Source of the DNA: Nostoc sp. HK-01
Lineage (GTDB): Bacteria > Cyanobacteriota > Cyanobacteriia > Cyanobacteriales > Nostocaceae
Direction of reading: 5' to 3'
Assembly: GCA_003990705.1 (NCBI GenBank)
Contig: AP018318.1
Location: 4,157,501 to 4,221,500, forward strand
DNA length: 64,000 nt
The notes below the pieces were generated by a model that saw nothing but the letters and a program-made list of their open reading frames with translations, searched no databases and had not been told where the DNA came from. The first letter of the stretch is position 1. Each line of letters opens with the position of its first letter. The position numbers and the translations under genes were made by a program. Positions 1 through 11,353 of the stretch are shown here, one piece after another.

Positions 1-72
1 CTATAAACACTGTATTTTAATAGCTCTTTTAAATACATATTTTATTCAATTTGTCAAATAAAATTTTATTAA

Positions 73-441
73 ATGAAGATCATGGTTGTAGATGACGAAC
101 AAGATGTCCAATTCTTGTTTAAACAAAAATTTAGAAAAGAACTTAAAGGAAATCAAATTAAATTATATTTTGCTTTTTCAGCAGAAGAAGCACTGGAATA
201 TTTACAAAGTAAGCTAACTAGTTGTCTAAACCTAATTGTCACGGATATTAATATGCGTGGAATGAATGGTTTAGAAATGCTCAAACTAATTAAAGAAAAA
301 TATCCAGCTTTGAAAGTATTCATTATTACTGCTTATGATGATGAAGAGAATTATTTGACGGCAAAACAATATGGTGCTGATGGCTATATTACTAAGCCCA
401 TTGAATTTAATCAACTCAAGCAAAAAATCTTAAATTTATAA
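73..441 (+). CDS. CheY-like single-domain response regulator
   Basis: A 122-residue protein made of one receiver domain. The acidic pocket is VDDE (residues 6-9), the likely phosphoacceptor is Asp58 in VTDINM, and the conserved lysine is in the ITKP motif near the C terminus. There is no output domain, so it would signal by protein-protein contact, as CheY or phosphorelay shuttles do. It lies 24 bp upstream of a REC-PAS-AAA protein whose receiver resembles it (both share a QKFRKE motif after the first helix), so the pair is probably one operon that arose by duplication. The partner kinase is not in the window. Confidence 0.9.
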   Translation: MKIMVVDDEQDVQFLFKQKFRKELKGNQIKLYFAFSAEEALEYLQSKLTSCLNLIVTDINMRGMNGLEMLKLIKEKYPALKVFIITAYDDEENYLTAKQYGADGYITKPIEFNQLKQKILNL

Positions 442-465
442 ATTAGCTTAATCAGGTAATAAACT

Positions 466-2661
466 ATGCCAGCTAACATACTGGTTGTGGATGATGAGCC
501 TGACTTAGAAATCTTGCTCCGCCAAAAATTTAGAAAAGAAATTCGACAACAGCAATTTAATTTATTTTTTGCGCGTAATGGTGTTGAAGCATTAGAAATA
601 ATTCAAATAGAACCAGATATAGATATAGTATTAACTGATATCTATATGCCGCAAATGGATGGGTTAACTTTAATAACTCAACTTAATGAGTTATATCCCA
701 TGATTAAAGCGGTAATTATTTCCGCTTATAGTGATATTGATAATATTAGATCTGCGATGAATCGCGGTGCTTTTGACTTTTTAACTAAACCAATTAACTT
801 TCAAGATTTAGAAATTACTACTTACAAAACTCTGCAATATGTCCAGAGAATGAAAGGTATTAAAAAACAGGAACTAATAGCACAACAAGCTCAAGCAGAG
901 TTATTAATTCGTTTACAAGAAGAAGTTAAGGTTCGTCAACAAACAGAAGCCGCATTACGCACCAGCGAAGCCAAGTTAGCTCAATTTTTAGAAGCTGTCC
1001 CAGTAGGCGTTTTTGTAGTTAACAGCAATGGTGAACCTTTCTATGCAAATCAGACAGCGCAACAAATACTCGGTAAAGGAATTGTACCAGAAACTACACC
1101 ACCCCAATTGAGTGAGTTTTATCAAGTTTACATATCAGAAAAAGAACAGTTATATCCTACAGAAAAGCACCCAATTGTACAAGCATTGAACGGTGAGAGC
1201 ATCACTGTTGAAGATATGGAAGTTCGCAAAGGCGACAATATTATTCCTTTGGAGGTCTCAGCTACACCAATTTTTGATGAACAGGGAAAGATTATTTATG
1301 CTATAGCCGCTTTTCAGGATATCACACAACGCAAACGCTCAGAAGCGGAGCGATCGCAATTAATTTGGGAATTAGGAATTAAAAATCTAGCTTTGCAAAA
1401 TACAAAAGAAGAATTAGCCCAATCTAACCAAAATTTAGAACAAAAAGTAAATGAACGCACGCAAGAATTAACACAAACTTTGGCAATTCTCAAAGCTACG
1501 CAAGCAGAACTGATATTTGAAAATGCACTGCTGAGAAGTGCCGAACAAGCTTCAACCTTTGATTATCACGTTGGCGGAAGCTTACCTATGGATGCACCGA
1601 CTTACGTGGTGCGTTCCGCAGACCGTTACCTTTATAAAGCATTGAAAAATGGGGAATTTTGTTATATCCTAAATGCCCGACAAATGGGTAAATCAAGCTT
1701 AATGGTACGCATGATACACCATATTCAACAAGAAGGATTTAGTTGTGCAGCAATTGATATTACTCGTTTGGGTAGTGAAAATATTACTCCTACTCAATGG
1801 TATAAAGGATTAATAGTGGAATTGTGGCAGAATTTTAATTTGTTGGGTAAGGTGAATTTTAAAAAATGGTGGGATGAACAAAAAGATTTATCACTTATTC
1901 AATGTTTAGCTCGGTTTATTGAAGATATATTACTCAAGCAAGTTGATAGCGAAAATATTTTTATTTTTATTGATGAGATTGATAGTGTTTTAGCGTTAAA
2001 TTTCCCTGTTAATGATTTTTTCGCACTGATACGTTTTTGTTATAATCAGCGCAGTCTTAACCCGGAGTATCGGCGTTTAACCTTTGCCTTATTTGGTGTC
2101 GCTACACCATCAGATTTAATTAATGATTATCAGAGAACACCGTTTAATATTGGTAAAATAATTCAGTTAAATGGCTTTCAATTACACGAAGCTCAACCTT
2201 TACTGCAAGGATTAACACCAAAAGTTAGCAATCCTCAGTTAGTGCTGAAAGAAGTTTTAGCTTGGACAAACGGACAGCCTTTTTTAACGCAAAAGCTTTG
2301 TAAAATTATTCGGAGTTATACCTTGGAAATACCACCAAACTCGGAAGCAGTTTGGATAGAAAATATGGTGCGATCGCATATCATTGACAATTGGGAATCT
2401 CAAGATGAGCCAGAACACTTGCGAACAATCCGCGATCGCATCCTCAAGAATACTCTCTACCCTGTTGGCTTACTAGAACTATATCAGCAAATTCTCCATC
2501 ATGGGCAGGTGGCTGTTGTTGATAGCTCAGAAGAGAAGGAGTTGCTGTTATCGGGGTTAGTAGTTAAGCAGCAGGGAGTTTTGAAAGTTCATAATCGGAT
2601 TTATGAACTGATATTTGATAGTAGTTGGGTTGAGGATTCTGTTACATTAATTATAAATTAG
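466..2661 (+). CDS. Hybrid response regulator: REC, PAS, coiled coil, AAA-like domain
   Basis: A 731-residue protein. An N-terminal receiver (about 1-125, acidic VVDDE, phospho-Asp in [11 protein letters not shown]) is followed by a PAS domain (about 165-290, ending in the typical FQDITQRKR), a coiled coil (about 295-350) and a C-terminal AAA-like NTPase (about 365-700). The Walker A-like motif is NARQMGKSS near residue 403 and the Walker B-like motif is IFIFIDEID. The opening DYHVGGSLP and the RQMGKSSL motif are typical of the cyanobacterial AAA_35 family, which is often fused to signalling domains and has no well-defined biochemical role. I infer phosphorylation-controlled NTPase output. 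It converges tail to tail with the CHAT-STAND operon, 8 bp away. Confidence 0.85.
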   Translation: MPANILVVDDEPDLEILLRQKFRKEIRQQQFNLFFARNGVEALEIIQIEPDIDIVLTDIYMPQMDGLTLITQLNELYPMIKAVIISAYSDIDNIRSAMNRGAFDFLTKPINFQDLEITTYKTLQYVQRMKGIKKQELIAQQAQAELLIRLQEEVKVRQQTEAALRTSEAKLAQFLEAVPVGVFVVNSNGEPFYANQTAQQILGKGIVPETTPPQLSEFYQVYISEKEQLYPTEKHPIVQALNGESITVEDMEVRKGDNIIPLEVSATPIFDEQGKIIYAIAAFQDITQRKRSEAERSQLIWELGIKNLALQNTKEELAQSNQNLEQKVNERTQELTQTLAILKATQAELIFENALLRSAEQASTFDYHVGGSLPMDAPTYVVRSADRYLYKALKNGEFCYILNARQMGKSSLMVRMIHHIQQEGFSCAAIDITRLGSENITPTQWYKGLIVELWQNFNLLGKVNFKKWWDEQKDLSLIQCLARFIEDILLKQVDSENIFIFIDEIDSVLALNFPVNDFFALIRFCYNQRSLNPEYRRLTFALFGVATPSDLINDYQRTPFNIGKIIQLNGFQLHEAQPLLQGLTPKVSNPQLVLKEVLAWTNGQPFLTQKLCKIIRSYTLEIPPNSEAVWIENMVRSHIIDNWESQDEPEHLRTIRDRILKNTLYPVGLLELYQQILHHGQVAVVDSSEEKELLLSGLVVKQQGVLKVHNRIYELIFDSSWVEDSVTLIIN

Positions 2662-2669
2662 ATATTCTC

Positions 2670-3020
2670 CTATAATAATTTTGGATCTTTGTCGCCAGGA
2701 ACGCTTATTTTTCCCTTTGGTGTTATCTTGTAAGCTTCAAATGATAAAGTAACCTCTTTCCTACTATCTACTTGAAGACGAGTAAATTTTATTTGATAAT
2801 TAGCTTCTTCTTTTAAATTAGCAATATTGTTAAACCTCTGTGACTGGCCTGTACCTATTTCTAGGGAATCTATGCTTTTAGTTCCTAAATGAGTAACCTC
2901 AATAAGTTCAGCTTTGACTGCTTCTCCACCCTTTACTTTTATTTCAAAATAATCGGCATCGGAGATATCAATATTAACAATCTGACTTTTTTCTTCCGGT
3001 TTTATAGTACAGTTAGGCAT
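2670..3020 (-). CDS. Small beta-rich protein, last gene of CHAT-STAND operon
   Basis: A 116-residue protein with no recognised family. It has alternating short hydrophobic and charged stretches that predict beta strands (for example YFEIKVKGGE and EVTLSFEAYKI), no signal peptide and no transmembrane segment. An AGGAG ribosome site lies just upstream of the ATG. It starts 23 bp after the CHAT-STAND-FGE gene stops, so it is probably co-transcribed. Its role is unknown; being the last gene, it could be an accessory or ligand-binding partner. Confidence 0.75.
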   Translation of the reverse strand: MPNCTIKPEEKSQIVNIDISDADYFEIKVKGGEAVKAELIEVTHLGTKSIDSLEIGTGQSQRFNNIANLKEEANYQIKFTRLQVDSRKEVTLSFEAYKITPKGKISVPGDKDPKLL

Positions 3021-3043
3021 TTTTTGCTCTCCTAAAAAATTTA

Positions 3044-6000
3044 TTAAATTATATTTATAAATGTATCATCCTTTTTGGATTTAGCACAACGTAGACCTGT
3101 ATCTTCAGCTTGAGAATCTGGTAAAGCACTCTGACGAACTGTAATTTTTTTTCCTAGAAATCTTAAAGTTAATGGCTGATTTAATTTTAAAATTTCAGAA
3201 TTTATATACCAAGGCTTTTTAGATAGTTGAAAATTGAATTGCTTAAAAAAATAAGATGAAGTCCACTCCCACGAGGGGAGAGTAGATGAAAAATTTTGAG
3301 AATTACGTGCAGCTTTTTCCCATTCTAATTCAGTTGGCAAGCGTCTTCCCAGCCAGTCGCAATAGTCATTGGCTTGAAAAGCTGTAACTCCAACAACTGG
3401 TTTGTCTAGATTATTTTTGTCAAGAAATAATTGTGGTTGCATTACTGGTCTAGAACAAGCTCCATAACTAACACATAAACCATACTGATGATTAGAAACT
3501 TGATGCTTATCAATTTCAAAATCATCAAGATTGATCTGTCTTACTGATATCTCATTACCACGAGGATTCTTTGCCCCAAAGTAAAATTTACCTGCTGGTA
3601 TCTTCACTGTTTCTCCTAAAGAATATGCTTCTAACCGTAATTTTTCACGATAAGCAAAGTAGCTGATGAAAAGGATAGTAATGATAGTCATAGCACCAGC
3701 CAGGCATTGCCAACCAAGCCGTGCTTGTTTCTCCCGTTGTAGTTCTCGTTGTTGCCTTTGCTCTTGCTCTAAAGCCGATCGCTCTCTCAACTCCACACAA
3801 GCACTGATATAATTAGCCTCAAGCTGGTTCAAAAATCCAGCTTTCTTTAATAACGCCTCAGCATCTTCTAACCTCCCGCCTCGATGTACTAAATAATTTT
3901 CGTCTTTTGGTTTCTTCTCCCACTCCAAAGCAGCTTGGCGGATAGTTTCACGCAGTTGTAAATCAGTCCGATTTTCATTCAACCAATCAAGCAATCTTGG
4001 CCAGTAGCGGATTAAGGCTTCATGGGCAACTTCCACTTCTTCTTGATTTGTAGACTCATCTACACTCGTTACTACAAGTCGCGCACCTTCCCCAGCCAAT
4101 CGCTGCACGAGATTTTTTGTTACCGCCAACTTACCACCTAAAGGTACTAATTCTTCTAACCCAACACGCCTTCGTGTATCCCGGCGTTGCTCACCTTGTA
4201 CAGCTTCTTCATCCAAGCGGGTAAGGCGCACAAAGATATTCTTGATTTGCTCTCGTGCTTCTGGTTTGGAACGATTGTACACATCATCGGCAGTTTGAGA
4301 AATTGCCTTTTTCACACCGCCAATGGCTTCATATTCTTCACAACGCAACCATCTGCCGTGTCGCCGTTTCCACAACTCTAGCAGTGCGTGTTGCAGCAGT
4401 GGCATAGCACCTGGCTCACCTTGAACATCATCTAAAATACTATTACTCAAGCCAGCTTCAAAACGTAACCCCACTTGAGCCGCTTGCATTTCCATTGCTT
4501 TTCGCAGTTCTAAGACGTTCATCGGTGCAATTAATTTTTGCCTTGCTTCCATCAACTCTTTGAGTTCTTGGTAAGGCGCACATTCTCCCCAAAAGTCTGC
4601 TCGCATGGTGATTACAACCTTTTGCTGCTGACTCAGGCTTAACACTTGCTCGATAAAAGCGAGGCGTTGAGCTTCATCAGTGCAGAGGGTGAATAGTTCC
4701 TCAAATTGGTCAATTACTAGGATTAGGGATTGACCTAACCCCCTAACCTCCTTCCCTTCAAGAGAAGGAGGAAAATTCAAAGACTCTCTCCCTGCGGGGG
4801 AGAGGTTTGGAGAGGGGTTTTCTAAATAAGGTGATAGACTTATTTGCAGTTGTTCGTTGGGATTGCTACTTGGGGTCATGTAAGCGATCGCCAAACTTGG
4901 CTGCTGTTGTTGTAAAGCCGGAATCAGCCCAGCTAGTACCAATGATGATTTACCACTCCCAGAAGCACCTAACACTGCTAAAAAGTTGTGTTCATTCAGC
5001 TTTTGTTGCAGTTGGGTAATTAATTCGTCACGCCCAAAGAAGAACTCGCGGTTTTCTTGGCGGAATGGATACAAGCCCAAAAAAGGACAGCGAGAATCGT
5101 AATTTGGTGGTTGCTGATCTAAAGCCAGCGCATGAAAGCTGATATCTATGGCTTCATCGCAGAGATTGTCTATTTCAGTTAAAGCCTGCTCTCGTTCTTG
5201 ACGCGCTTGCTTGCTCAAGGCGGCGACATCTGCAACTATAATGTTTCTCAGCTTTTGTGCTTGCTCCTCAAATGGATGGCAGAGTACAGGCGATCGCTCT
5301 AACAGCAATTTTTTCAGATGTTCCAAGCCATACTCAATTTCGGAGTTAGTCAGTGCGCGGTCGAGTTGGTCGCTGAATAAGGGTCTTGCACCTAAGCGAC
5401 TGAACAAAGCCGGGACAGTAATATCACCACGCTCGGCTAAACTAGCTGTGGCTTCATGCAGTGCTATGTCCACCTCTCCCGATGCTTTGAGTTGCCGATA
5501 AAAGTTTTCTGCTAATATCTGTGCTGTTTTAATTGTTACCTTATCGGTCATTGCCACCACCGCAGGCATACCCAAATCGCGCACCAAGCGTTGGGCTAAT
5601 CCTCCCAATCCACCATTTACCCCAAAATTGGCACTTTCGCAAGCACACAAAAAGGCAAAATGCGGTAATCCTCTAGCTCCTCGTAAAGGGTCTAGCCGTT
5701 CTAGCAAGCGTGTTGCTGTGACTGGCTCAACTGTATTATCAGCTTTTGCCCAGTAGAGGACAGTTTCGCCGTCATCCAATAACTTACCGTGACTGACAAA
5801 ATGCAGTATGGTGTATTGCTTTGTCCGGTCTGTTAGTTGAGAACAGAGTGCGTCAAGGGTTGGCGGAGCGATCGCACCTTCCACCGTTGCCAAAACATCG
5901 GTAGGGATATTTCCTAAAGCAGTTCGTACACTGTCAACCGTAGCCTTGACATCAAATTTAGCTAAATTATACTTATCTGCATCCGTGGGGCTGGCTACCA

Positions 6001-6448
6001 AGACCAAGGCTCGCAAATCGCGCCTTCCTATGGGGGGAAAGCGGCGATCGGTAATTGCAGGGATGTAGAAAGAAAAAGGCGATCGCTGTTGGAGAGCTAA
6101 CAACTGCCAATCACCATCAATTGGGGCGCATAGCCTTTCCCAACGCCAAAATTTTAGTTTGCTGTCTGCGGCTTCGAGAAACAGCAGAACCCGCAGAGGG
6201 TTTTCACTCTCTCGCAAAGCACTGACAAAAGCATCCCGTATTTGACCCTGAAACAACGCTTTGCCCAAGACTGTACCATAGTCCTTCGGTCTTCCCAGCA
6301 GACTTGTTAATTGTTGAACATCCTCTAGAGTTACCACCAGAGTACCTTCACTGCGAATTGGTAGCAGTTCACCAGGGCGGCTGTGTTCTGCAACTATCGG
6401 CCAGCGATCGCCTGATTTGCGTTGGATGGTAATCTCAAAGGTGTTCAT
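3044..6448 (-). CDS. CHAT protease-STAND NTPase-FGE-like fusion
   Basis: A 1134-residue protein. The N-terminal CHAT (caspase-like) peptidase domain keeps the dyad His220 (HFVSHGK) and Cys270 (CACES). A STAND-type NTPase follows, with Walker [10 protein letters not shown] at 494-502 and Walker [11 protein letters not shown] at about 575-584, then helical linkers and a hydrophobic segment near 925 (probable transmembrane). The C-terminal domain, about 940-1125, resembles the formylglycine-generating-enzyme/SUMF fold (VKIPAGKFYFG, RLPTELEWEKAARN, GLRCAK). In STAND proteins such a domain usually serves as sensor rather than enzyme. The layout is effector, switch, sensor. It is paralogous over about 900 residues to the next upstream gene. 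Residues about 541-573 are an insertion absent from the paralogue and encoded by an interspersed repeat. Confidence 0.85.
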   Translation of the reverse strand: MNTFEITIQRKSGDRWPIVAEHSRPGELLPIRSEGTLVVTLEDVQQLTSLLGRPKDYGTVLGKALFQGQIRDAFVSALRESENPLRVLLFLEAADSKLKFWRWERLCAPIDGDWQLLALQQRSPFSFYIPAITDRRFPPIGRRDLRALVLVASPTDADKYNLAKFDVKATVDSVRTALGNIPTDVLATVEGAIAPPTLDALCSQLTDRTKQYTILHFVSHGKLLDDGETVLYWAKADNTVEPVTATRLLERLDPLRGARGLPHFAFLCACESANFGVNGGLGGLAQRLVRDLGMPAVVAMTDKVTIKTAQILAENFYRQLKASGEVDIALHEATASLAERGDITVPALFSRLGARPLFSDQLDRALTNSEIEYGLEHLKKLLLERSPVLCHPFEEQAQKLRNIIVADVAALSKQARQEREQALTEIDNLCDEAIDISFHALALDQQPPNYDSRCPFLGLYPFRQENREFFFGRDELITQLQQKLNEHNFLAVLGASGSGKSSLVLAGLIPALQQQQPSLAIAYMTPSSNPNEQLQISLSPYLENPSPNLSPAGRESLNFPPSLEGKEVRGLGQSLILVIDQFEELFTLCTDEAQRLAFIEQVLSLSQQQKVVITMRADFWGECAPYQELKELMEARQKLIAPMNVLELRKAMEMQAAQVGLRFEAGLSNSILDDVQGEPGAMPLLQHALLELWKRRHGRWLRCEEYEAIGGVKKAISQTADDVYNRSKPEAREQIKNIFVRLTRLDEEAVQGEQRRDTRRRVGLEELVPLGGKLAVTKNLVQRLAGEGARLVVTSVDESTNQEEVEVAHEALIRYWPRLLDWLNENRTDLQLRETIRQAALEWEKKPKDENYLVHRGGRLEDAEALLKKAGFLNQLEANYISACVELRERSALEQEQRQQRELQREKQARLGWQCLAGAMTIITILFISYFAYREKLRLEAYSLGETVKIPAGKFYFGAKNPRGNEISVRQINLDDFEIDKHQVSNHQYGLCVSYGACSRPVMQPQLFLDKNNLDKPVVGVTAFQANDYCDWLGRRLPTELEWEKAARNSQNFSSTLPSWEWTSSYFFKQFNFQLSKKPWYINSEILKLNQPLTLRFLGKKITVRQSALPDSQAEDTGLRCAKSKKDDTFINII
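4734..4822 (-). repeat. Interspersed repeat inserted in frame within STAND domain
   Basis: About 89 bp of the cyanobacterial repeat with alternating C-rich and G-rich arms (CCTAACCCCCTAACCTCC at one end, GGTTTGGAGAGGGG at the other) lies inside the CHAT-STAND-FGE gene. The same core occurs between genes near 24.15 and 25.26 kb. The paralogous protein reads straight from the strand before Walker B into [10 protein letters not shown] with about 29 fewer residues, so the repeat entered between P-loop and Walker B without breaking the frame. Confidence 0.75.
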
Positions 6449-6460
6449 TGCTGAAATAGG

Positions 6461-9400
6461 CTAATTCTTTTGGATATTGTCGCAGAGATGGCGATCGCTT
6501 TTACTCAGATTAACACTGGGGTTGTTCAAATAGTCGTGCATCCAATCGCACCCGTAAGTAAGTAGCCGTTCCAGATTCAAATTTTCCTGCCAATTCCACA
6601 GAATCACAGTCTTATCTGCACTTGCTGAAGCAAGAGTTTTGCCATCAGGGCTGAAAGCGACTCCGACAACTGCATCCTGATGTCCTGACAAAGTTTTCAG
6701 TAAAGTACCATCAGTATTCCAAAGTTTGACTGTCTTATCTGCACTTGCTGAAGCAATAGTCTTGCCATCAGATCTGAAAGCGACTCCCAAAACTGCACCT
6801 TCATGTCCTGATAAAGTTTTCAGTAAAGTGCCGTCAATATTCCAGAGTTTGACTGTTTTATCTGCACTTGCTGAGGCAATAGTCTTGCCATCAGATCTGA
6901 AAGCGACTCCCAAAACTGCACCTTCATGTCCTGACAAGGTTTTTATTAAAGTGCCATCGGTATTCCAGAGCTTGACCGTTCCATCATAATTCGCTGAAGC
7001 AATTATCTGATCTTTAGGGCTGAAACTGACACTCCAAATTGGATAATTCTCTTGATCCAAAGTTTTTAGCAACTTTCCGTCAGCGCTATTAAACAGTTGT
7101 AATTTTCCGTCCACAGATGCGGTGGCTATTATTTGACTGTCGGGGCTAAAACTCACTCCCTTCACTTCAGACTGATTAATTTCACCTGTATACCCTTTTA
7201 GCTTTCGTAAACGAGTACCATCTGGATTCCAAATTTGCACTTGCCTATCCCCCGCAGCTGTGGCAATCATTTGTCCATCAGGACTGAAAGCGACTGCGGT
7301 AATCGGCCCAAAATGCCATTGTCCAGTTTTTTGCACGGTTCCATCTGGGTTCCAGAGAGTGAGCCAACCATGTCCATTTGTTGTTGCAATTGTCTTTCCA
7401 TCAGGGCTAAACGCAACTGCATACACTTGATCGTTATGCAAAAGAGCTTTCAGAGCAGTACCACCTAGCTTCCAAATTTTGACGATTCCATCATCACTTG
7501 CCGAGGCAATAGTCTTACCATCATGGCTGAAAGCAACTGAGCGAACAGAACTCTGATGTCCAATCAGGGTGTTGAGCAATGTACCATTCTGTTGATTGTC
7601 ATTTTGCCACAGTTTGACTGTATTATCATTGCTTGCTGAGGCAATTATCCGACCGTCGGGGCTGAAACTGAGTCCCCAAATTGCATCGTTATGTCCTAGA
7701 AATGTGTTGTACAAAGTACCGTCCATATTCCAGAGTTTGACTGTTTTATTCACACCTCCCGTAGCCAGCATCTTTCCATCAGGACTAAAGGTGAGGGCGT
7801 TAACCTGGTTTGGATACCCAACATCAAGCTTTTTGTGCCATGTGCCATCACTTTTCCAGAGTGTAGCACCATACCAACCCCCAGCAGCAACCATCTGTCC
7901 GTCTGAGCTAATACTGACGGACTCTTGAAAACCCATATCTCCTTCTAAAGTGTTTATAAGGGTATCTTTCTCTAGATTCCAAAGTTGTATAATTCCGACT
8001 TTATCTTGTTTTTGATTTACTTGCGTATTAGCTGTTATAAGTATCTTGCCATCGGCTCTAAAAGCGAGTGCAGCTATAGTGCCACGCTGTGTTTGTAAGC
8101 TCTTGAGGGGTTGATCCCCTGTGAGACTCAATAGTAAAATGCGATCGCCAGCGGCCAAAGCCATAATTTTCTCAGTAGGGTTAAATGCGACACCCGAAAT
8201 CGGAACTAACCTTCTGTAGTTTCTAAATGTAAAAACTAAGTGACCGTCAACATCTAAAGCAAGTATCTGCTCATTATCAGTTGAAGCAACTACTGGCACA
8301 TCAAATCTCTGTCCATTATTGTTAGTAGCTGAAACTTTTCGACCGTTATGAGGCCAGGGAATCGGCATACCATCTGGCTTCCAGAGTTGCACTGTTCCAT
8401 CTAAACTCCGAGTAACAATCATCTGGTCATCAGAACTAAATGCTACTGAAGCAAGTTGACTTTTCACCTGGAAGCGGTTACTTTCTTTAACCTCAGAAAA
8501 CACATTTTGTAGTGTTCCTCTGACTTGATTTCCTAAATCAGCGTCAGGCCAGATTGCTTGCCAAAATGAATGTTGGAGCTTTTTGCCTGTCTGCAAACCT
8601 TCGGTCACTGCCTCTAATTCTTGATGGGAGAGTGAAAGTGCTTTTGAGGATGCACTTAAAGCCTTAATTTGACCAATTTCTGCTTGTCTCCATTGAAAAA
8701 CTGCAAATGAAGCGAATCCAAGCAAGCTCAAAATAGTTGTCCAAGCAATTCGCCACTTTTGTTGATGTTGACGCTGGCGCAACTTTACACAAGCATCGAT
8801 ATACTCAGTCTCAAGCTTATTAAAAAAATAAGGTTGCTTAGACAGTTCTTTTGCATAGCCCAATCGCCCACCCTGAAGCTCTAAATACTCTTCTTTGCGC
8901 TGATTCTGATTCCAATCCAGTGCTGCATCACGAATTTTCTCCCGCAGTTGCAAATTAATCCGGTTTTCGTTCAACCAGTTTTGCAACCTCTTCCAATAAC
9001 GAATTAAAGCTTCATGAGCAACTTCAACTTCCTCTCGATGAGTGCTGCTATTGACACTAGTAACCACCAACCGCGCACCTTCACCTGCCAACTTTTCTAC
9101 CAGCTTTTTGATTTGTGTCTGCTCTCCACCAACTGACACTAATTCTTCTAACTCAACTCGCCGTCGCGTATCGCGTTGTTTATCACCTTGTACAGCTTCT
9201 TCATCCAAACGGGTTAAGCGCACAAAGATATTGCGTACTTGTTCTTTTTCCTCCGGTGATAAGCCATTGTAAACAGCATCAGCAGTCTGAGAAATTGCCT
9301 TTTTTACACCACCAATGGCCTCATACTCTACACAAAGCAACCATCTGCCGTGTCGCCGATTCCACAACTCAAACAATGCGTGTTGCAGCAGAGGCATTGC

Positions 9401-11353
9401 CCCTGGTTCTCCTTCAACTTCATCTAAGATAGAATTAACTAAACCAGCTTCAAAGCGCAAAGTCACTTTTTTAGCCAGATCCTTCATTGCGCTGCGTAAC
9501 TCCTCTGAGTCCATAGGTGCAATTAATTCTTGTCTCACCTGCATCATTTCTTTAAGTTTGGGGTAAGTTGCACACTCTCCCCAAAAGTCTGCTCGCATCG
9601 TAATTATCACTTTTTGCTGCTGGCTCAGACTGATTAATTTGTCGATAAATTTTTGTCTTTGCGCTTCATCATTACAGAGAGTGAACAGTTCTTCAAACTG
9701 GTCTATCACCAATACAAAATTCTGGCTTTGAAATGTTGATAGACTTGTTTGCAGTGCAGCAATTGGTTCACTAGTGGGTGTCATGTAAGCCATCTGGAGG
9801 TTTGGCGGCTGGCTTTGTAGTGCTGGAATTAATCCTGCCAATACCAGGGATGATTTACCACTACCAGAAGCCCCCAACACAGGTAAAAAATTGTCTTGCG
9901 CCAGTTTTTCTTGTAGTTTTGCAATCAACTGATCTCGCCCAAAGAAAAACTCGCGGTCTTCCAAGCGGAACGGCTTCAATCCTTGAAAAGGACAGCGTAA
10001 GTCGTAGGCTGGTGGTTCTGTACCCAATGCCAAAACTGGAAAACTCAAATCCAAGACTTCGCTACATATCGTATTGATTGCACCCAAAGCCTTCTGTTGT
10101 TCTTTCAGTGCCTCTTCGGTTTCAGTACCTAACGTTCTATTCAGCACTGTTATTTGCTGATTCAACTTATTGCACAGTATAGGCGCACGTTCTGGTAGTA
10201 ATTTTGCTAAACGATCTAAACCATACTTAATTTCTTTGGGTGTGAGGGGACGGTCTGGAGTATCGCTAAATAAGGGTTGCCCTCCCAAATAGGTAAAAAG
10301 TGCGGGAACAGTGATGTCATCTCGGCGTTGCAATCCAGCTGTAGCTTCGCTCAATGCTAAATCTACATTGCCATGTACTCTTAATTGCTGATAAAAAGCG
10401 GTAGCTAAAGCTTGAGCAGTTTTTATACTAACTTTGTCCGTCATTGCCACGACGGCAGGTATACCCAATTCTCTAACTAAACGTTGTGCTAGTCCGCCCA
10501 TTGCTCCTGTTGCTTCTACTGTATTACTGGCACTTTCGCAAGTGGACAAAAAAGCAAAATGCGGTGCGCGGCGTAAGTTAGTCAGCTTGTCGATTAAGGT
10601 AGTGGTATCAACTGGTGCAACTTGATTATCTTCGGTTGCCAAATAAAGTGCAGTTTCTTTATTAGATAACAACTTACCGTGGCAGACGAAGTGGATTAAG
10701 GTATAGTATTTTTCATCATTAGTCAGACACTGCATCAGTGCATCCAAGGTGGGCCGCCCTACTGCTCCATCAACTGTTGCTAACACGTCAGTTGGAATGT
10801 CCCCAAGGGCAGCTTTAACACTAGTCACCGCAGCCTCTACATCAAAATGTTCTAGCTGAAATTTTCCTAGTCCAGATGGGCTGGCAGCTACAACCAGTGC
10901 CTGCAAGTCCAATCGCCCAATGGCAGGGAAAAGCTGCTTTGTCTTTGGGGGAATGTACAGAGAAAAAGGTGTCCTTTGATTGAGAGATAAAAAATCCCAG
11001 TCTTCATCTAAAGGAGAGCAGAGTTTTTGCCACTGTAATTCCTTGATGTCTTCAGCTTCGACGTATAGCAGTACATGAAGATATTTTTCAGTGTCTTTAC
11101 TATCTTCAAGACTTGCCAAAGCTTGAATAAAAGCATCACGTATACCATCATTAAATAGTGTTTTGCCTAATATTGTGCCGTATTCCCTTGGCTGGGAGCT
11201 TAATGCTCTGAGTGTGACAAGATCATCTTCACCATTGATGTTAAGGATACCTTGACGGCGGATAGTAACAAGTTGACCTGGTTTGGTATGTTCGACAACT
11301 ACAGGCCAGCTATCTTGATATTTACGTTGAATAGTAATTTTAAAGATATTCAT
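6461..11353 (-). CDS. CHAT protease-STAND NTPase-WD40 repeat fusion
   Basis: A 1630-residue protein. The CHAT peptidase domain keeps His225 (HFVCHGK) and Cys272 (STCESA). A STAND NTPase follows (P-loop GASGSGKSS, Walker [12 protein letters not shown]), then a hydrophobic helix near residue 875 and about fourteen WD40 repeats from about 950 to 1600. The last repeats are nearly identical at DNA level with a 123-bp period (41 residues). Family knowledge: the STAND switch is released when the WD40 sensor binds a ligand, activating the protease. The start codon overlaps the stop of the upstream C25-like peptidase gene by 4 bp, and the downstream CHAT gene follows after 12 bp, so the three are translationally coupled. 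Likely a conflict or programmed-death effector; the substrate is unknown. Confidence 0.88.
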   Translation of the reverse strand: MNIFKITIQRKYQDSWPVVVEHTKPGQLVTIRRQGILNINGEDDLVTLRALSSQPREYGTILGKTLFNDGIRDAFIQALASLEDSKDTEKYLHVLLYVEAEDIKELQWQKLCSPLDEDWDFLSLNQRTPFSLYIPPKTKQLFPAIGRLDLQALVVAASPSGLGKFQLEHFDVEAAVTSVKAALGDIPTDVLATVDGAVGRPTLDALMQCLTNDEKYYTLIHFVCHGKLLSNKETALYLATEDNQVAPVDTTTLIDKLTNLRRAPHFAFLSTCESASNTVEATGAMGGLAQRLVRELGIPAVVAMTDKVSIKTAQALATAFYQQLRVHGNVDLALSEATAGLQRRDDITVPALFTYLGGQPLFSDTPDRPLTPKEIKYGLDRLAKLLPERAPILCNKLNQQITVLNRTLGTETEEALKEQQKALGAINTICSEVLDLSFPVLALGTEPPAYDLRCPFQGLKPFRLEDREFFFGRDQLIAKLQEKLAQDNFLPVLGASGSGKSSLVLAGLIPALQSQPPNLQMAYMTPTSEPIAALQTSLSTFQSQNFVLVIDQFEELFTLCNDEAQRQKFIDKLISLSQQQKVIITMRADFWGECATYPKLKEMMQVRQELIAPMDSEELRSAMKDLAKKVTLRFEAGLVNSILDEVEGEPGAMPLLQHALFELWNRRHGRWLLCVEYEAIGGVKKAISQTADAVYNGLSPEEKEQVRNIFVRLTRLDEEAVQGDKQRDTRRRVELEELVSVGGEQTQIKKLVEKLAGEGARLVVTSVNSSTHREEVEVAHEALIRYWKRLQNWLNENRINLQLREKIRDAALDWNQNQRKEEYLELQGGRLGYAKELSKQPYFFNKLETEYIDACVKLRQRQHQQKWRIAWTTILSLLGFASFAVFQWRQAEIGQIKALSASSKALSLSHQELEAVTEGLQTGKKLQHSFWQAIWPDADLGNQVRGTLQNVFSEVKESNRFQVKSQLASVAFSSDDQMIVTRSLDGTVQLWKPDGMPIPWPHNGRKVSATNNNGQRFDVPVVASTDNEQILALDVDGHLVFTFRNYRRLVPISGVAFNPTEKIMALAAGDRILLLSLTGDQPLKSLQTQRGTIAALAFRADGKILITANTQVNQKQDKVGIIQLWNLEKDTLINTLEGDMGFQESVSISSDGQMVAAGGWYGATLWKSDGTWHKKLDVGYPNQVNALTFSPDGKMLATGGVNKTVKLWNMDGTLYNTFLGHNDAIWGLSFSPDGRIIASASNDNTVKLWQNDNQQNGTLLNTLIGHQSSVRSVAFSHDGKTIASASDDGIVKIWKLGGTALKALLHNDQVYAVAFSPDGKTIATTNGHGWLTLWNPDGTVQKTGQWHFGPITAVAFSPDGQMIATAAGDRQVQIWNPDGTRLRKLKGYTGEINQSEVKGVSFSPDSQIIATASVDGKLQLFNSADGKLLKTLDQENYPIWSVSFSPKDQIIASANYDGTVKLWNTDGTLIKTLSGHEGAVLGVAFRSDGKTIASASADKTVKLWNIDGTLLKTLSGHEGAVLGVAFRSDGKTIASASADKTVKLWNTDGTLLKTLSGHQDAVVGVAFSPDGKTLASASADKTVILWNWQENLNLERLLTYGCDWMHDYLNNPSVNLSKSDRHLCDNIQKN

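Noticed and set aside
3044-3640. Diversity-generating retroelement target at the FGE-like C terminus
   Set aside because: FGE/lectin-fold ends of STAND proteins are sometimes DGR targets, but I see no reverse transcriptase or template repeat in the window.
9042-10625. Several plus-strand frames of 63-105 codons opposite the CHAT-STAND-WD40 gene
   Set aside because: They are shadows of the strongly conserved minus-strand STAND domain; the same shadows occur opposite the paralogue.
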